A stretch of DNA of 64,000 nt from Viola odorata (GCA_963691705.1 OY829538.1:32632836-32696835); one strand, 5' to 3'; counted from the stretch's first letter, positions 45,728-57,161 are shown. Numbers and translations: made by a program. Notes: generated from the letters alone by a model not told the origin.

Positions 45728-48700
45728 TCAATTTGGTGAAGAATTTTGCAAGGCAGCTTTTCTGATCATATCAAAAGCATCTTGTATGTGCGACTTCAAC
45801 TTCTCTGTATCTATGAAGCCTTTTTCGACCAGCAAGGCAACCCTAAGCTTCCCCGTGTAGCTTATTACTGCTGCCGTCACGCTCTGCCAATTTCATCCAA
45901 ACCATTTAATTAAATTGTGTATATATCCATCAAAAACATAAACAATCTTATTTTAACATAACTACCCGTTTAAAATAGGCTTAAGCTTACTTTTGTTCCT
46001 TGTATTTATTTATTTATTTCTTATATATTACATGTTTCGTAAATTTCAGATATTCTTCAGTGTTTATAATTTCTATTAACTTAAAAAGGCTATTTAAATT
46101 TTTTTGTCCAACGTGGAACGTTAAGGAGATGGATAGAACGTACAAATTGCTTCAAACAATTAGTTGAGGGGTTAAAATTGAAGTTTTAAAAGTTCAAAGT
46201 TTTCAAAATTAACATATTTTAAGTTGATCAAGTTAAATTTTTGTAAGTTATTAGAAAACTATCAACTAACCTCTTAAAAATTATAAATGAGATGATTAAT
46301 TAAAATAATTTTTTTTTTACTAAAATAGAAAATGTTTAAAAACCGAAGGGAGTATCTTTGGCCACTCATATTACTCACCACTTAGTAAAAAAATTAAATT
46401 AAATACCCACTGCGATGGAAAAAAGGAAAGAGAATAAAAATTGAGTAACGATGACAACATAGTGACATACACGAAACCAACCTGAGGTGCCCCAGTGACC
46501 ACAAAGTAGAAACCCCGGACTGGATGATTAGATAAAGCCATCTGCTCCAACGGCCCCATCACATTTGTGATCCCCATGCTCTTCCTCCTCATGGTGCCAT
46601 ACAAGTACCTTGATGCGGCCTGATAAAAAACATATTAATTAACATTATAAACAATAAATATATATATAGCTATAAGATAGAATTATAAACTACAACAATG
46701 GCTAGCTGTGAAAATTGATGGGTATGCTTTAATATTACACTGTATGCATCTTTGGTCCTCTAAATTCCCCGAGAAGCCGAAAGGAAATGACACTAAGGTA
46801 AAGAGAGAAGATAGTATTAAAAAATTAAATATAGGTTGTTAAGTTTTGATAATACTACTAGTTATTAGATGAATAATTATAAACTGTGATAACCAAAAAG
46901 TGATTACCTACTTTACACGGCCAGTAAAAATTGACGGGAATACTCTAATATTACATAATATGTACCTTTGGTCCTCTAAATTTGCTGAGAAGCTGAAGGG
47001 AGATGGCATTGAGGTAAAGAGAGAAAGAAGAGGTCCTCTTCTTCTTGATGATTTGGCTGGCTTTGAACACAAATTGGAGAGGATCATTTTGGGTTGTTGT
47101 TAATTTTGGAATGGGTACAGACAAGAATGCGAAATGGTTTCCCCATGGCAACTTAGAGTCCGGTTTAAGCATTTCCTGGACCGACTTGTAGCCTCCAAAC
47201 ATCCTAGTGTTTAGCAGCACCAATGACGTGGCACGTCCCTGCTCCGACCCGTCACTCGTTTCTTGCATATACAATCGAGTCCCTAAGAATATTGTTCCCG
47301 TGATAACGTCGTTTATTGTCTGTCACCAAAACTCGATCAGTCAAATATCAGTTTAACTAATTTGTAAGGTGAAATAAAGTCTGTTTTGATATAAATATTA
47401 GGTTTATAAAACTATTTTGTCGCTGTGTTTGTTCAATTTTTTTACATCAACTGAAATACATTAAATTACTTTCTGTGTTTTGTCCCTAAATAGTTGTCCC
47501 AGTCTACCGTTTTTTATTCTTTTTATTCTTATCTTATCAACTATATTTGAATTATTAAAAAAATTACTAAAATAAAATTAACTTGTAAGTAAGCATATTT
47601 TTGTATCAGTAGTGATTTGGACCAAATTTGGATAAAAAAAATAGTTAAATTTTAAAAACTTTAAAAAATGAGGATAAAAAAATATAACAGTAACTATACT
47701 ATAAGTAGCTATATGAAGAATGAACTGTATTTTATTTAAATTAATAATAATTGAATGCAAATTCTTTTTTTTTCCTTGATAATTAAAGGAAAATTTAAAA
47801 ATATTTTGCCTGTTTGAATTTTTTTTTTAGCATAATTATTACACTTTATCAATATCATTATTATGCTCTCAAATCTCTGTAAAAAAATTAGATTAGGAAA
47901 AGTAGACAAACAGAATTAGCACTTAAACCCAATTAGTATATGCGTCGTCTTACCACCCCAAGCTTGGCCTTGATTTGCTTAATAACATCAATTGAGAAAG
48001 TGATTGTTGTGATGGAAACAGGGACAACTTGGGCTGTACAAACACCAGATCGTATAGGCGAATTATGGTCCCAAACCAAACAGCTGTTTTTGCAAGAATC
48101 TGACACGCAATTGAACACAGAACACAAAAACTTAGGCACTCCCCTGCACATCCTATAAACAGTACTACTGTTCCTGTCTAATTTCTTAGCACTGCGCAAT
48201 TGAACAGAGGGGAAAGTGAGGGGGAGAGAAGGATTATCAGCTCTTTGCAAGCAAGAAAGGAGAGCACCCATTAGAGAAAAACCATCACCAAGAGAGTGGT
48301 GAAGCTTAAAGATCAAATTAGCTGCTGCATCACTTGTTGGGCAGTTTAGTACATGAATTTCCCACAATGGCTGGCCTGGATGCAACCGTTTGATTGCCAT
48401 TTGTGACAGGTAATCGTCAATGCATTGGTCATAAAATTTGGTGGGCATTCCTGTGGGGAAATTCGGCACATGAACATGGTCTTCCAGCTTCACTTCGACT
48501 CGTTTCCAGTGCTTTACACTATTATTGCCTGCAACCTGTTTGCGGGAATGCGTCAGCTAGATTTTAATCCATGGAAAGGAGAGAAACAGATCGTAGTTAA
48601 GAGTTAGTAAAAAGGACCATGATGGAGGAGAAACGAGCATTGATTGGGAGGAAAACATTCTTGACCAATGACATAGTTTGCGATACATCAAAGGGTACTT

Positions 48701-48803
48701 CTAATTCGAGGACAGCGATGATGGAGAGTGACAGAACAGAGCTGCTTAAGTACTGTCCAGTTGGGCTTACGGGTTCTAATACTTCTTCCTCTACAGTTTC
48801 CAT
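45728..48803 (-). CDS. WSD1-like: Wax ester synthase/diacylglycerol acyltransferase, five exons
   Basis: Exons on the minus strand: 48803-48618, 48535-47954, 47319-46966, 46619-46482, 45883-45728. All junctions are GT-AG and phase 0, giving 471 residues, the usual size of plant WS/DGAT. Exon 2 holds the acyltransferase motif HHSLGDG (48301-48281) and LEDHVHVP. Exon 3 begins TINDVITG, and exon 4 has ITNVMGPLEQM and HPVRGFYFVVTGAPQ. Exon 5 has SYTGKLRVALLVEKGFID. The family joins fatty alcohol, or diacylglycerol, with acyl-CoA to make wax ester or triacylglycerol, usually at the ER. I start at ATG 48803 (METVEEEVLEPVSPTGQ); the upstream GTG is not a start. The exon 1 donor (ATG|GTCC) is weak. 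A partial exon 3 copy lies in intron 3. No frame damage is seen. Confidence 0.9.
46700..46830 (-). repeat. Partial duplicate of exon 3 end and intron start of the WSD gene
   Basis: 46705-46826 resembles 46910-47030, which covers the end of exon 3 and the first part of intron 3. The duplicate lies within intron 3 in the same orientation, about 210 bp away. The coding text is similar (LLGEFRGPK against LLSKFRGPK), but the splice donor GT is replaced by AT, and about 20% of bases differ by eye. Confidence 0.8.
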
Positions 48804-49799
48804 CTCTAATAAACGAACGGTGGGCACTGGGCAGTACTAAATTTAATAGAGGTGGAAGAAATTGCTCTGTTCAGGTATATTAGGAGAAAGTAACAAGTGT
48901 AACTTCTTTTGGTTGGTTTGAATGTAGTTGCTCTGCCTTTTTAGTCGAAACTCGAAAGAAACAATCAACCAAAGTTTAAAGTGCTGATGCAGTAACTCTT
49001 TTTGATAGTAAAAGTGGGGATTCGAATTTGAAACCTGCTCTGGTAGGTAAATTCAATTGTCATCATCAAACATGCTCAATGAGCTACTATGTCATAACTC
49101 GCATAAACAAGTCTTTAATAGATTGAAATAAGCCATTAGTTATGGCAGCAGAATTTGCCTATTTGCTGCTTAAGAAGCAATCTTTTGACAATTAGAGAGA
49201 TCTAAAATTTTCATTCTTGTAAAGTAATATATGACAATCCATTAAATAGAACATTGCAGCGAATGCCCAAACAAAAAAACAAAGGCTACTTCGCTGGTAG
49301 GTTCCAAAACAAAATAATTGCAAGCCTCATCCAAACTAGGCAAATATCCCAACCGAAGTTCAGGAAAGACTGCAAGAGTTACTTTTTTCTTGGTTTCTGA
49401 TTTTTTATCATAAGCAAATTGGGTATTTCATTGCCACTCTAATGAAACGAGCAATAATATTTATTAGGGTTTATAAGTCTGAGTTCTAATAATGGTAAGT
49501 TTTAAGAATAAGAGCCAACGGGTTCCCAAATGTTAAAATCCTAACCAAATGTTAATTATATCAAAGGTTACTAGGCAAGTCGTAATACGAGCTTGATGGC
49601 GGATGAGCCCAACAACTTGCTTCTTCCAGATCAAGCATTCGAGTCACTGTACACCACAAAGGAGGAGAGCATTATATCACAAAAGTAAGCAAGGACAGCA
49701 ATCAAATCCAATTCACCTGCCCCAACTGCAACAACAATATTAATTGCCATCATCACTGGCCTTTGAGGGATTTATTTCATAAACTTATACCTTAATAAT
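48804..49799. other. Upstream region of the WSD gene
   Basis: About 1 kb upstream of the start codon on the minus strand. I see no convincing TATA box or ORF. Promoter and 5' untranslated region should lie here, within the first few hundred bases. Confidence 0.5.
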
Positions 49800-49801
49800 T
49801 A

Positions 49802-50035
49802 CTAGTCTCTTCATCCATAATTATTAGACGCCCGCACAGTAGATACACATATCGAGAAGGCCGGATGACGAACTATTTGATCTCAAAAAATTTCGTATTT
49901 TTTTTTAACTTAAGTTAATCTTTAAAATTGTTAGAGAAAAAATTCAAATTTTTTTAAGGTCAAATAGTGTGTCATCCGATCTCTTCGATATGCGTTTCTA
50001 CAATGTGGACGTCATCTAATTATAGACGGAGGGAG
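49802..50035. mobile_element. Stowaway-like MITE
   Basis: 234 bp flanked by TA (49800-49801 and 50036-50037). The right end is CGGAGGGAG, the Stowaway terminal motif; the left end (ctagtctcttcatcc) is a degraded version of CTCCCTCCGTCC. The inner sequence (cacatatcgagaaggccgga) and length agree with the MITE at 51208, showing one family. No coding capacity. Confidence 0.85.
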
Positions 50036-50037
50036 TA

Positions 50038-51058
50038 AGAAAATAGCCCATTAGTGGGTTTTTTTTGAGGTTTGATTCGACCAAAAATGAACCAACTTTC
50101 TTTCCCAGATAGACTGTGGGAGAGGAAAACCTATTTTGCAAAATGTAGATTCTTATTATCAAGATAGAATTAATAGTTAATTTTAAAGGCAACTGCATCT
50201 TTTTTTATGATGACATGGTACTGGAAGTAGGAGACGCAGCAGAAGTACAATACAACTACTGAATCACACCACTTAAAACAGAAAAAAAAGAGTGTAAAAT
50301 CCCCACGCGCAAAATAGCAAAGCAACCAAAGATCTCTTGATTCCATCATCTTTTGATTACACATTCCGAGAAAAAAATGGGGAAAACTGAGACGAAAAAC
50401 TAAATAAATGAAAACAAGCTCGAGATAATAAGATTATATAAACATGGTGTGAATCAGAAAGAACGTAGCGATATATTTATGATCATTTGAATTTGATCAT
50501 CACCCGCAAATTAACTCTCATCATCTTCAGCTTATCACAGAATATATCAAGCTCAAAAACCATTTCATTTTCTAAAATAGAAAAAAAAAATAGATGAGGC
50601 ACACCAACACCAGATCTGAAACAAAACAGAGAAATAGGAAACCGAAAATAGAAATGCGATGTGGAACGGAATATATCTGGAAGTAAAACCTAATGGGCTT
50701 TATAGGCTCTCACTCTGTACTCGGAAGGAAACCCTAAAAACCAAAATTAGAAAAATATATCCCCCACACCACAATCTCTTAACAAGTATATCAATGGGCT
50801 TTAATTTAATGGGTCCAACCCAAGCCTCTGGCTTATTGGGCTTTTGGTATTTCACGAAATACATTTATACAAACAAATAAAAATTAGCAGGAAACAATTA
50901 ATGAAAATGGTATTTTCTTTTTTTTTAAAAAGTGTCTCGTGTCCCCATTTAGTCCAACTAATATAGATTCCAGACTTATTTTTTGGCTCTTGCATTCTAA
51001 AGATTTAAACTCGAGAGTTTTGATTAAAGCATAAGAAATCTTAGTAATCTCTCATCGA
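50038..51058. other. Intergenic stretch between MITE and WSD paralogue remnant
   Basis: AT-rich, with small open frames (for example 50659-50880) that show no domain. I see no repeat array or RNA gene here. Confidence 0.55.
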
Positions 51059-51460
51059 TCAATCGGAGAGTGGAGGTTCGCAATCGTAGGCTGCTGCAGC
51101 TTTGAGAGTGAGATGGAATGCACGTTGTATGTGTGATTTCAACTTTTGAGAGTCTATAAAATCTCTATCAGTCACCAAACCAACCCTCAGCTTCCCCATA
51201 TAACTTACTCCCTCCGTCCCCAATTAAATGTCGCTCGCACTGTAGGTACGCATATCGAGGAAGCCAGATGACGCACTATTTAACCCCAAAAAAATTTGAT
51301 TTTTTTCTCGAACGTAGGAAAATGATTAACTTACGTTCGAAAAAAAGTACGGAATTTTTTGGGTCAAATAGTGCTTCATCCGGCCTCCTCGATATGCGTA
51401 TCTATAGTGCGGGTGACATTTAGTTGGGGACGGAGGGAGTATAACCGATACCATGATATT
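51059..51460 (-). pseudogene. Last exon of a WSD paralogue, interrupted by a MITE
   Basis: Read on the minus strand, an acceptor (ttgttgcag) at 51461 is followed by codons for NIMVSVI, then after the MITE SYMGKLRVGLVTDRDFIDSQ and KLKSHIQRAFHLTLKAAA, ending at TGA 51061-51059. This is the homologue of exon 5 of the gene at 45728 (SYTGKLRVALLVEKGFID). The 232-bp MITE splits a codon context exactly at a TA. No exons 1-4 are visible upstream as far as 52470, so it is a tandem-duplicate remnant. Confidence 0.87.
51208..51439. mobile_element. Stowaway MITE inside WSD paralogue exon
   Basis: 232 bp with terminal inverted repeats CTCCCTCCGTCCCCAA / TTGGGGACGGAGGGAG and TA duplications (51206-51207 and 51440-51441). 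Inner arms are also inverted (gcatatcgaggaag and cctcctcgatatgc), so the element can fold on itself. Typical of Tc1/mariner-derived Stowaway elements; no transposase. Confidence 0.95.
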
Positions 51461-52470
51461 CTGCAACAACCAAAAACAATGTTAGATGTCACAAATGCGT
51501 CCAGTTAATATCATGTACGTTCGAGAGGTGATTACGCTAACCTAATGTCTCCTGGTGGCGGATTCATGTAGTTAAATTAGGTGAAATTATACCCACTGAA
51601 ATAAAATAAAAAATATTATATATATCATATATTTTTTAATATGAAGGCACTCAATTTATTCATTGACACCACTAAATAAGTGTTATAAGGAGTAATTATA
51701 AAAGTTTGGTGTCTAAAATAACAGACAGGAAAACATGTTTATAAAAAAATGTGACCATTTAGATTCTAATTAATTTCGTTTTTTTAAGTCTAATTAACTT
51801 TTAGAATTATAATTGTTATAAATTGAAAACTCGTATGTTTCATTTATTGAATTTAAAAATAAAAAAAATAAAGTGTAATTAACTTCTAGAAAATGAGTTG
51901 TGGATAATTAGGATAGTAAGGACTTATAATAAATTTATGGGTTTTTTTTGCATGAAAGCCCCATGTACTTTAAAAAAAAACAGGTTCCTCCCCTCAACTT
52001 TAAAAATTCAAATACTGCCCCCTGAACTAAAAGTCAATTGCAAATGGTGGTCCCACCGTTAGTCAATGCTGACGTCCGTCCAAAGTCACCTGTCACTCCC
52101 TGTTGTATTTTCCTTCCCGGTTGCCATTTCAAATAATTTTCTTACTTTCTTTCTTTCATTTTCTTTTCCAACCTTTTTTCTTTTATTCTCTTTTTTTTTT
52201 CTTTTCCTTTTCCCTTTCTCCCTTCCCATCCAAAATCATAATTGACAATTTTTTCTTTCTTTTCTTTCGTTTTTATTTCTTCCTCTCACCATCTTCTTCC
52301 TCACTCTCTGTCTTCTTCCTCTCATCATCTCAAAAAATTAAAAAAAAAAATCAAAAATATTCAGGGGATCTGGATCTGGTGGAGATGATGATGGCAGATC
52401 TGGATCTGGTGGAGATGATGATGATGACGATTTGGATCTGGCGGTGATGATGCTCATGATGATGATGATC
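51461..52470. other. Intergenic stretch with possible old repeat
   Basis: Mostly AT-rich. 51945-52090 (gcatgaaagccccatgtact, ttcctcccctcaactttaaa) has the look of a dispersed plant repeat, but I cannot name its family. 52100-52330 is a pyrimidine-rich stretch. From 52366 there are three copies of a GATCTGG...GATGATG unit, about 30 bp each, running into the CCT exon. Confidence 0.45.
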
Positions 52471-52472
52471 GT

Positions 52473-52650
52473 GATGATGTGATGATACAGGATAGGGAAG
52501 CAAGAGTGATGAGGTACAGAGAGAAGAGGCAGAGGAGGAAATTCCAGAAAACCATACGCTACGCTTCCTGTAAAGCTTATGCCGAAACTCGACCTAGAGT
52601 CAAAGGTCATTTCGCCAGTACTGATGGTGATGCAGGTCTTCTTTGTTTTT
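52473..52650 (+). pseudogene. CCT-domain exon fragment (CONSTANS-like)
   Basis: The frame encodes [40 protein letters not shown] and FAS. This is a nearly complete CCT domain as in CONSTANS-like flowering and light regulators, where it mediates DNA and NF-Y binding. Cys replaces the usual Arg of YASRKAYAE, and His replaces Arg near the end (KGRF becomes KGHF). No B-box or other exon is recognised upstream, where GAT-rich repeats lie with a TGA at 52425. It could be a gene fragment, or a last exon of a gene whose other exons I cannot see. Confidence 0.75.
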
Positions 52651-52971
52651 TGTTCTTTTTTGTTTTGTCTTGTTTTTGTTTTGTTGAGGAACAAAGGTCT
52701 TCCATGTTGAATATACTCTACTGCCTTCTTGATTTCGAGACTATTTTCCATCCTGAATCTAAATCTCTGTTCTAGTTTTCAACTCTCTATTTAGCTTGAA
52801 TTGTTGGTTGTAGCATTGAAGAATACCAGATATATCAATTTTGTTTCAGATCTAATGAATAATATTATAATATGGTCGTGGAAAAGTTAGAGTTGGAGTT
52901 AAATAAATAAGACCAATTAAATAATTGCTACAGGATCACTATCTTTTTGTGTAAACAAAAATCAAAATAAT

Positions 52972-54060
52972 TGCTAAAACTAAGGGGGGTGAATAAACAC
53001 TTAAAAATTTCTGCACATAAGAGAAGGAAGAATAGCAAAGACACAACGATATATAGTGGTTTCAATTCACAATCCGAATTGTACTCCACTACCTAAGAGC
53101 TTCACTCTTAGGATTTTCTAATGCAAAACACTTTGCTATAACTAGAGCTTTTACAGGTTCAGCTCTCAACATTTACACGATGGTTTTTATGGGCTCAACC
53201 ACAACCTTAACACAATTAGTTCTAGTTCTTTTGCAATGGACAAGAACACTAACCAATAACCCAAAAGTGTTAGGTACACTTTTCAAACCTTCACAATTTA
53301 TAAATTGAAATTGCAACAAAGAATTGGTGTATAAATGATAAATGTATGATTCAATAATCAACACCAATAAATGAACAATATTACCTCAAGAAGAAAGCGT
53401 AAATGAACTCAACATAATGACACAAGAATGATTGAAATCCGTTAAGAGAAGCTTGCATTGTAAAATATTGATTTTGAGAGTTTGTAAATGTAATTTAGTG
53501 TATAGAGCTTTGTAAGAGCTTTCTTAGTTTTTCTTATAACTCATCTTAGATGAGTATTTATAGTGTCAAAAGATTTGTGACCGTTTATAGCCGTTGGAGC
53601 CAAAAACTATCCGTTTGGTACGGTGAAAAAACTATCCGTTGCTATAGTAAAACTATCCGTTGCTACAGTGAGTCTATCCGTTGCTATAGTGAAACTATCC
53701 GTTTCAGTTGCTACAGTGACACTATCCGTTGCTACAGTAGTCTATCCGTTGCTACAGTGAAACTATCTGTTGCTATAGTAAATCAAAAATCTTTTTCCAA
53801 AATTTTTTTTTGTGTAAAAATCTTTTGACACTTTTCTTGAGGTATTATCGAACATAAATCAAGTGTTAATTAGAATCATACTTACATATTTATAGCTCTA
53901 ATACACTTGATCTTTAGCTTACGATAATTGATTCGTTGCTCGTTTGTTATCTCGATCGCAAACTACATAAACACTTTAACTTCAAATTGCATTAGTATTT
54001 TAATTAATTTGTGTGTCTATTATTCATCAAAACGTGATTAATGTGCCCCTTGGGCCAACA
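52972..54060 (-). repeat. LTR of a Copia-type element (element G), minus strand
   Basis: Read on the minus strand it starts TGTTGGCCCAAGGGG at 54060, directly after a polypurine tract. It has a TATA box (ACTATAAATA, about 53564-53555) and ends in ...TTCACCCCCCTTAGTTTTAGCA at about 52972. Both the purine tract form (aaaaagggggagat) and the TTCACCCCCCT near the end are usual in large plant Copia elements of the SIRE/Maximus sort. The length would be 1089 bp. The end position is inferred. Confidence 0.7.
53590..53790. repeat. 20-bp minisatellite inside Copia LTR
   Basis: The unit actatccgttgctacagtga, with t/c and a/g variants, occurs about nine times, partly with spacing disturbed by insertions. 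It lies just upstream of the TATA box position on the + strand side, so it would be in R/U5 of the minus-strand LTR. Confidence 0.85.
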
Positions 54061-54310
54061 ATCTCCCCCTTTTTGATGATGACAACCACAAATTAATTTT
54101 AAACAAAATTGAACTTGTAATTGAATTTAAAGTTTTAAGGAGAAAGTTTTCCCCCCCTATATCTTTGCTACCAATTTGATTATATCAATTTGATTATGCT
54201 ACCCCTATCGATATGCTACCAATTTGATTATATCAATTTGATTAAGGAGCCTCAATGCTCCCCCTACATAAAACGTTAGTTGCACATAGAGCATAGCAAA
54301 GAATTAAAAT
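54061..54310 (-). mobile_element. 3' internal end of Copia-type element G
   Basis: On the minus strand, gtcatcatcaaaaaggggga followed by gat (54083-54061) is the polypurine tract before the LTR. The rest to about 54310 is untranslated and includes a repeated 'ttgattatatcaatttgatt' block. The body of the element is missing beyond the C-run at 54312. Confidence 0.6.
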
Positions 54311-54311
54311 T

Positions 54312-54336
54312 CCCCCCCCCCCCCCCCCCCCCCCCC
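54312..54336 (+). repeat. Run of 25 cytosines
   Basis: Uninterrupted C from 54312 to 54336, followed by gcgcgcacgcgcgg. It lies at the border between Copia-type sequence and the stretch leading into element D. Confidence 0.98.
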
Positions 54337-54554
54337 GCGCGCACGCGCGGTTGACGTCGACAATCCCAGGATTCCAAGGAAGAAGTGGGAGGCGAGAACT
54401 ATAGTAGTTCAGTCTAGGCGACAACTACAGTACTCTGGCCTTGTCATCCAGTGTAAGGATGAAAATGCCCCTGAAATCACTTCTATAGTTATCAGGAGTG
54501 ACTAACTTTTTCGATATCAATTGTGTTTGTTTCTTTTTGTAGGTACATTTCGTT

Positions 54555-56304
54555 ATGGCTAGTGATAATTCTCCAAGGGGAAATAGGTCTGAGGAGTCTT
54601 CCACCCTCAATCCGGCCATGGCTGCCCTCATGGTCCAAATAGTTGAATTGCAACGCCAATGGGAATCCCAAGAGCACAACAACAAAAGGCCATTTTGGAT
54701 GTGTTTTTCGCATTGAACCCAAGGACAACCACATATACACTTCCACCCAACCCTACCCAAAGAACACACCCAAATGACCCTTGCAATACCAATTTGTATA
54801 GTATGCCACCTCAATATGACAATGTCGAAGGTGTGATGGCACAAAGTGACCATAGTGAGGATGATGAGCAAATTGGCAGGCCCCCATGGCAAAGTCCCCC
54901 CATGGCCCGTGTTCATGGTCGTAGCCATTCCTTCCCCCCTTTTCAAAGCCCCGGACCACACCTAAACCCTAGACAGCCGCACCATCTCACGCACACATCC
55001 CACGCCCACATTGACATACCATTACACATAGCCAACGCCTATGTCCCCCCCTTCGGCCTCAAGCGCATCTAACTGTGCACGAGAGACTGAGACAACCACC
55101 ACCCCATCCTCCACATTATGAACATGCTCACGGTGCACGACGCTTTGACTATGATGAGCACTTTGAGCAAAGAGGTTGTAGGCAACAAGAGGAGAGAATG
55201 GATAGCAACCTCTCTAGTATCAAATTATCCATGCCTATCTTTGAAGGCAAGGATGACCCCGACGCCTACTATGATTGGGAAAATAAAGTAGAGTGTGTCT
55301 TTGGGTGCTATAACTACTCAGAGACAAAGAAGGTGTGCCTTGCCATTGTAGAATTCACGGGAATGGCCATACATTGGTGGGATAGACTTGTGGTTACTAG
55401 GCGGCTTGAGAGGCTGCCTTCGATGGAGACTTGGGATGAGTTGAAATATGAGATGAGGCGTCAGCTTGTGCCTTCCTACTATATCCGTGATCTCCACCAG
55501 TGCCTTCAAAGATTGACACAAGGTCCTCACGGTGTGAGTGATTTCTACCATCAAATGCTCACGTGTTTGATGCGTGTGAATGTGCACGAGAGTGATGAGG
55601 CCACCATGGCTCGGTTCTTGGGAGGACTACACAAGGAGATCTCATACCAGCTGGATTTTCACTCCTATGACTCCTTAGAGGACATGTTCTATCTTGCCCT
55701 CAAGATAGAACGTCAAGTAAGCGCTAAACCCAAAACTCCTTTCATTTCATCATCTTTTTATAAGCCTACTTGGAATGCTCCTTCCTTCCCCTCTAAAGGA
55801 AGCCAAGAGACCACACAACCCACACCCCCGCCCAAGCCAAACATTTACCCAAACACCAACTCGTCCTCGGCCTTGGTACCCAAACAAGCACTAAACACCG
55901 ACCCTAACTCTAAAACCCCTTCTAGGAATATTACATGCTTTAAATGTGGGGGCAAAGGCCACATGAGGGCGGAATGCCCTAATAGGATGCTGATGATCAT
56001 GCGTGAGAGTGGTGAAATGGTGAGTGATGATGATGAACCCGAGGGTACCCAAGTTATGGTTACCGCGGGTGTAGTTAACTCGGATGAGGTGGATGATGAT
56101 GAGTATGCTCGTGTGGAGGTCCCTAAGTGTTTGGTAGTGAGGAGAAACTTAAGCATTCATGCCAAGGTCTATGATAGCGTTCTTGAGCAAACGGACAACT
56201 TTTTTCTCACTCCCGGCCTCGCACACGGTTTGGTGATCTCCATCCTCGTGGATAATAGTAGTTGTGCCAATGTGGCAAGCCAACTCCTTGTCCATTCTTT
56301 CTAA
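54555..56304 (+). pseudogene. gag: gag and protease start of element D
   Basis: From ATG 54555 (MASDNSPRGNRSEESS) the reading moves through three frames (stops near 54714 and 55070). From 55075 one frame runs 410 codons: FEGKDDPDAYYDWENK, TGMAIHWWDRL, LTCLMRVNVHESDEATMARF, then a Pro/Thr-rich linker. The zinc knuckle lies at 55936-55977 (CFKCGGKGHMRAEC), and the protease-like ISILVDNSSCANVASQLL precedes the TAA at 56302. The core is intact, so the break is mainly in the N-terminal third. Confidence 0.88.
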
Positions 56305-57150
56305 GGCACCCTCACCCTTATGTGCTAAATTGGTTCAATGATGGGAGTTCCATTAGTGTGACTTGGCAAGTGAGTATTCCTTTTTCCATTGGCGTATATG
56401 AAGATGAGTGGACTTGTGATGTGGCTCCAATGAATTCCAGCCACTTACTTCTTAGGAGACTGTGGCAGTTTGACAAGCAGGTTGTCCATGATGGCTTCCT
56501 CAACACGTATAAGTTGGAACGCTTAGGCAGCAAGTTCCTTATTCCCCCCTTGCCTCCTTCGCAAGTCCACGAAGACCAAACCAAGCTTTCCAAAGCTTGC
56601 GTTGCACTTGTGCTCCCTACGGTTATGAAAAATCAACTTGAGTGGTGTGAGTGAGAAAAAGATCGGGCATGAAAACAGTGAGCATGCACCGAGAGGAGTG
56701 AAGATGGTGAGTGGTGAGCTTAAGAGTGAAAAGTGTGAGCCATGGGCAAAGAAAAAAGTGAGTCTATATGCCATGAGGAGTGTGGTGAGGCTTGAGGGAT
56801 CTTTCCCTAAACCGCGCCACCTTGGGCGCTTTAAGGATCCTTTCCTTGATTTCACTAACCTTAACACCTCTTCTTCTACTCTTGTTCCCTCTCTTTTTCT
56901 AGGTTTCAAGTTCCTGCCAACGAGAACACGAACAACTCCAGCCATCCAAGACACTACTATTCGCCCATGGGAGAAGGATCCTTTCCTTTTGGAGTCTACG
57001 GACATGACTTCTCAATTTCACATTGAGTTTCCTTTTATTTATTTTCCCCCATTTTCAATGTTGTTGATTCGTGTCTCTCCTTTGTAGGTACTTTGGATAG
57101 CAATCGCAAAGGGAAGGAGCATACAGATTCAAGGTCGAATCCATTTGAAT
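56305..57150 (+). pseudogene. Protease end and pol tail of element D
   Basis: 56305-56654 continues the protease-region text seen in element A (for example a 'PPSQVHEDQTKLSKA' segment parallel to A's 'PPSQVYEDQIKLKKA'). 56638-57087 is an open frame without a known domain. The final codons 57127-57150 read DSRSNPFE, the usual end of pol in this group, just before a TAG and the polypurine tract. All RT and integrase sequence between is absent. Confidence 0.65.
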
Positions 57151-57161
57151 AGGGAGGGGAT

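Noticed and set aside
46060..46345. Possible third Stowaway MITE ending in gaagggagta
   Set aside because: Only one end resembles a Stowaway terminus and no matching left end or TA pair was found.
48804..48827. GTG start upstream of the WSD ATG
   Set aside because: Plant genes use ATG; the ATG at 48803 begins the region matching the family.
50659..50880. 73-codon ORF as a small gene
   Set aside because: No motif, AT-rich surroundings, no evidence of splicing or conservation.
52103..52447. 114-codon Phe/Ser-rich ORF
   Set aside because: Read from a pyrimidine-rich low-complexity tract; not linked in frame to the CCT domain.
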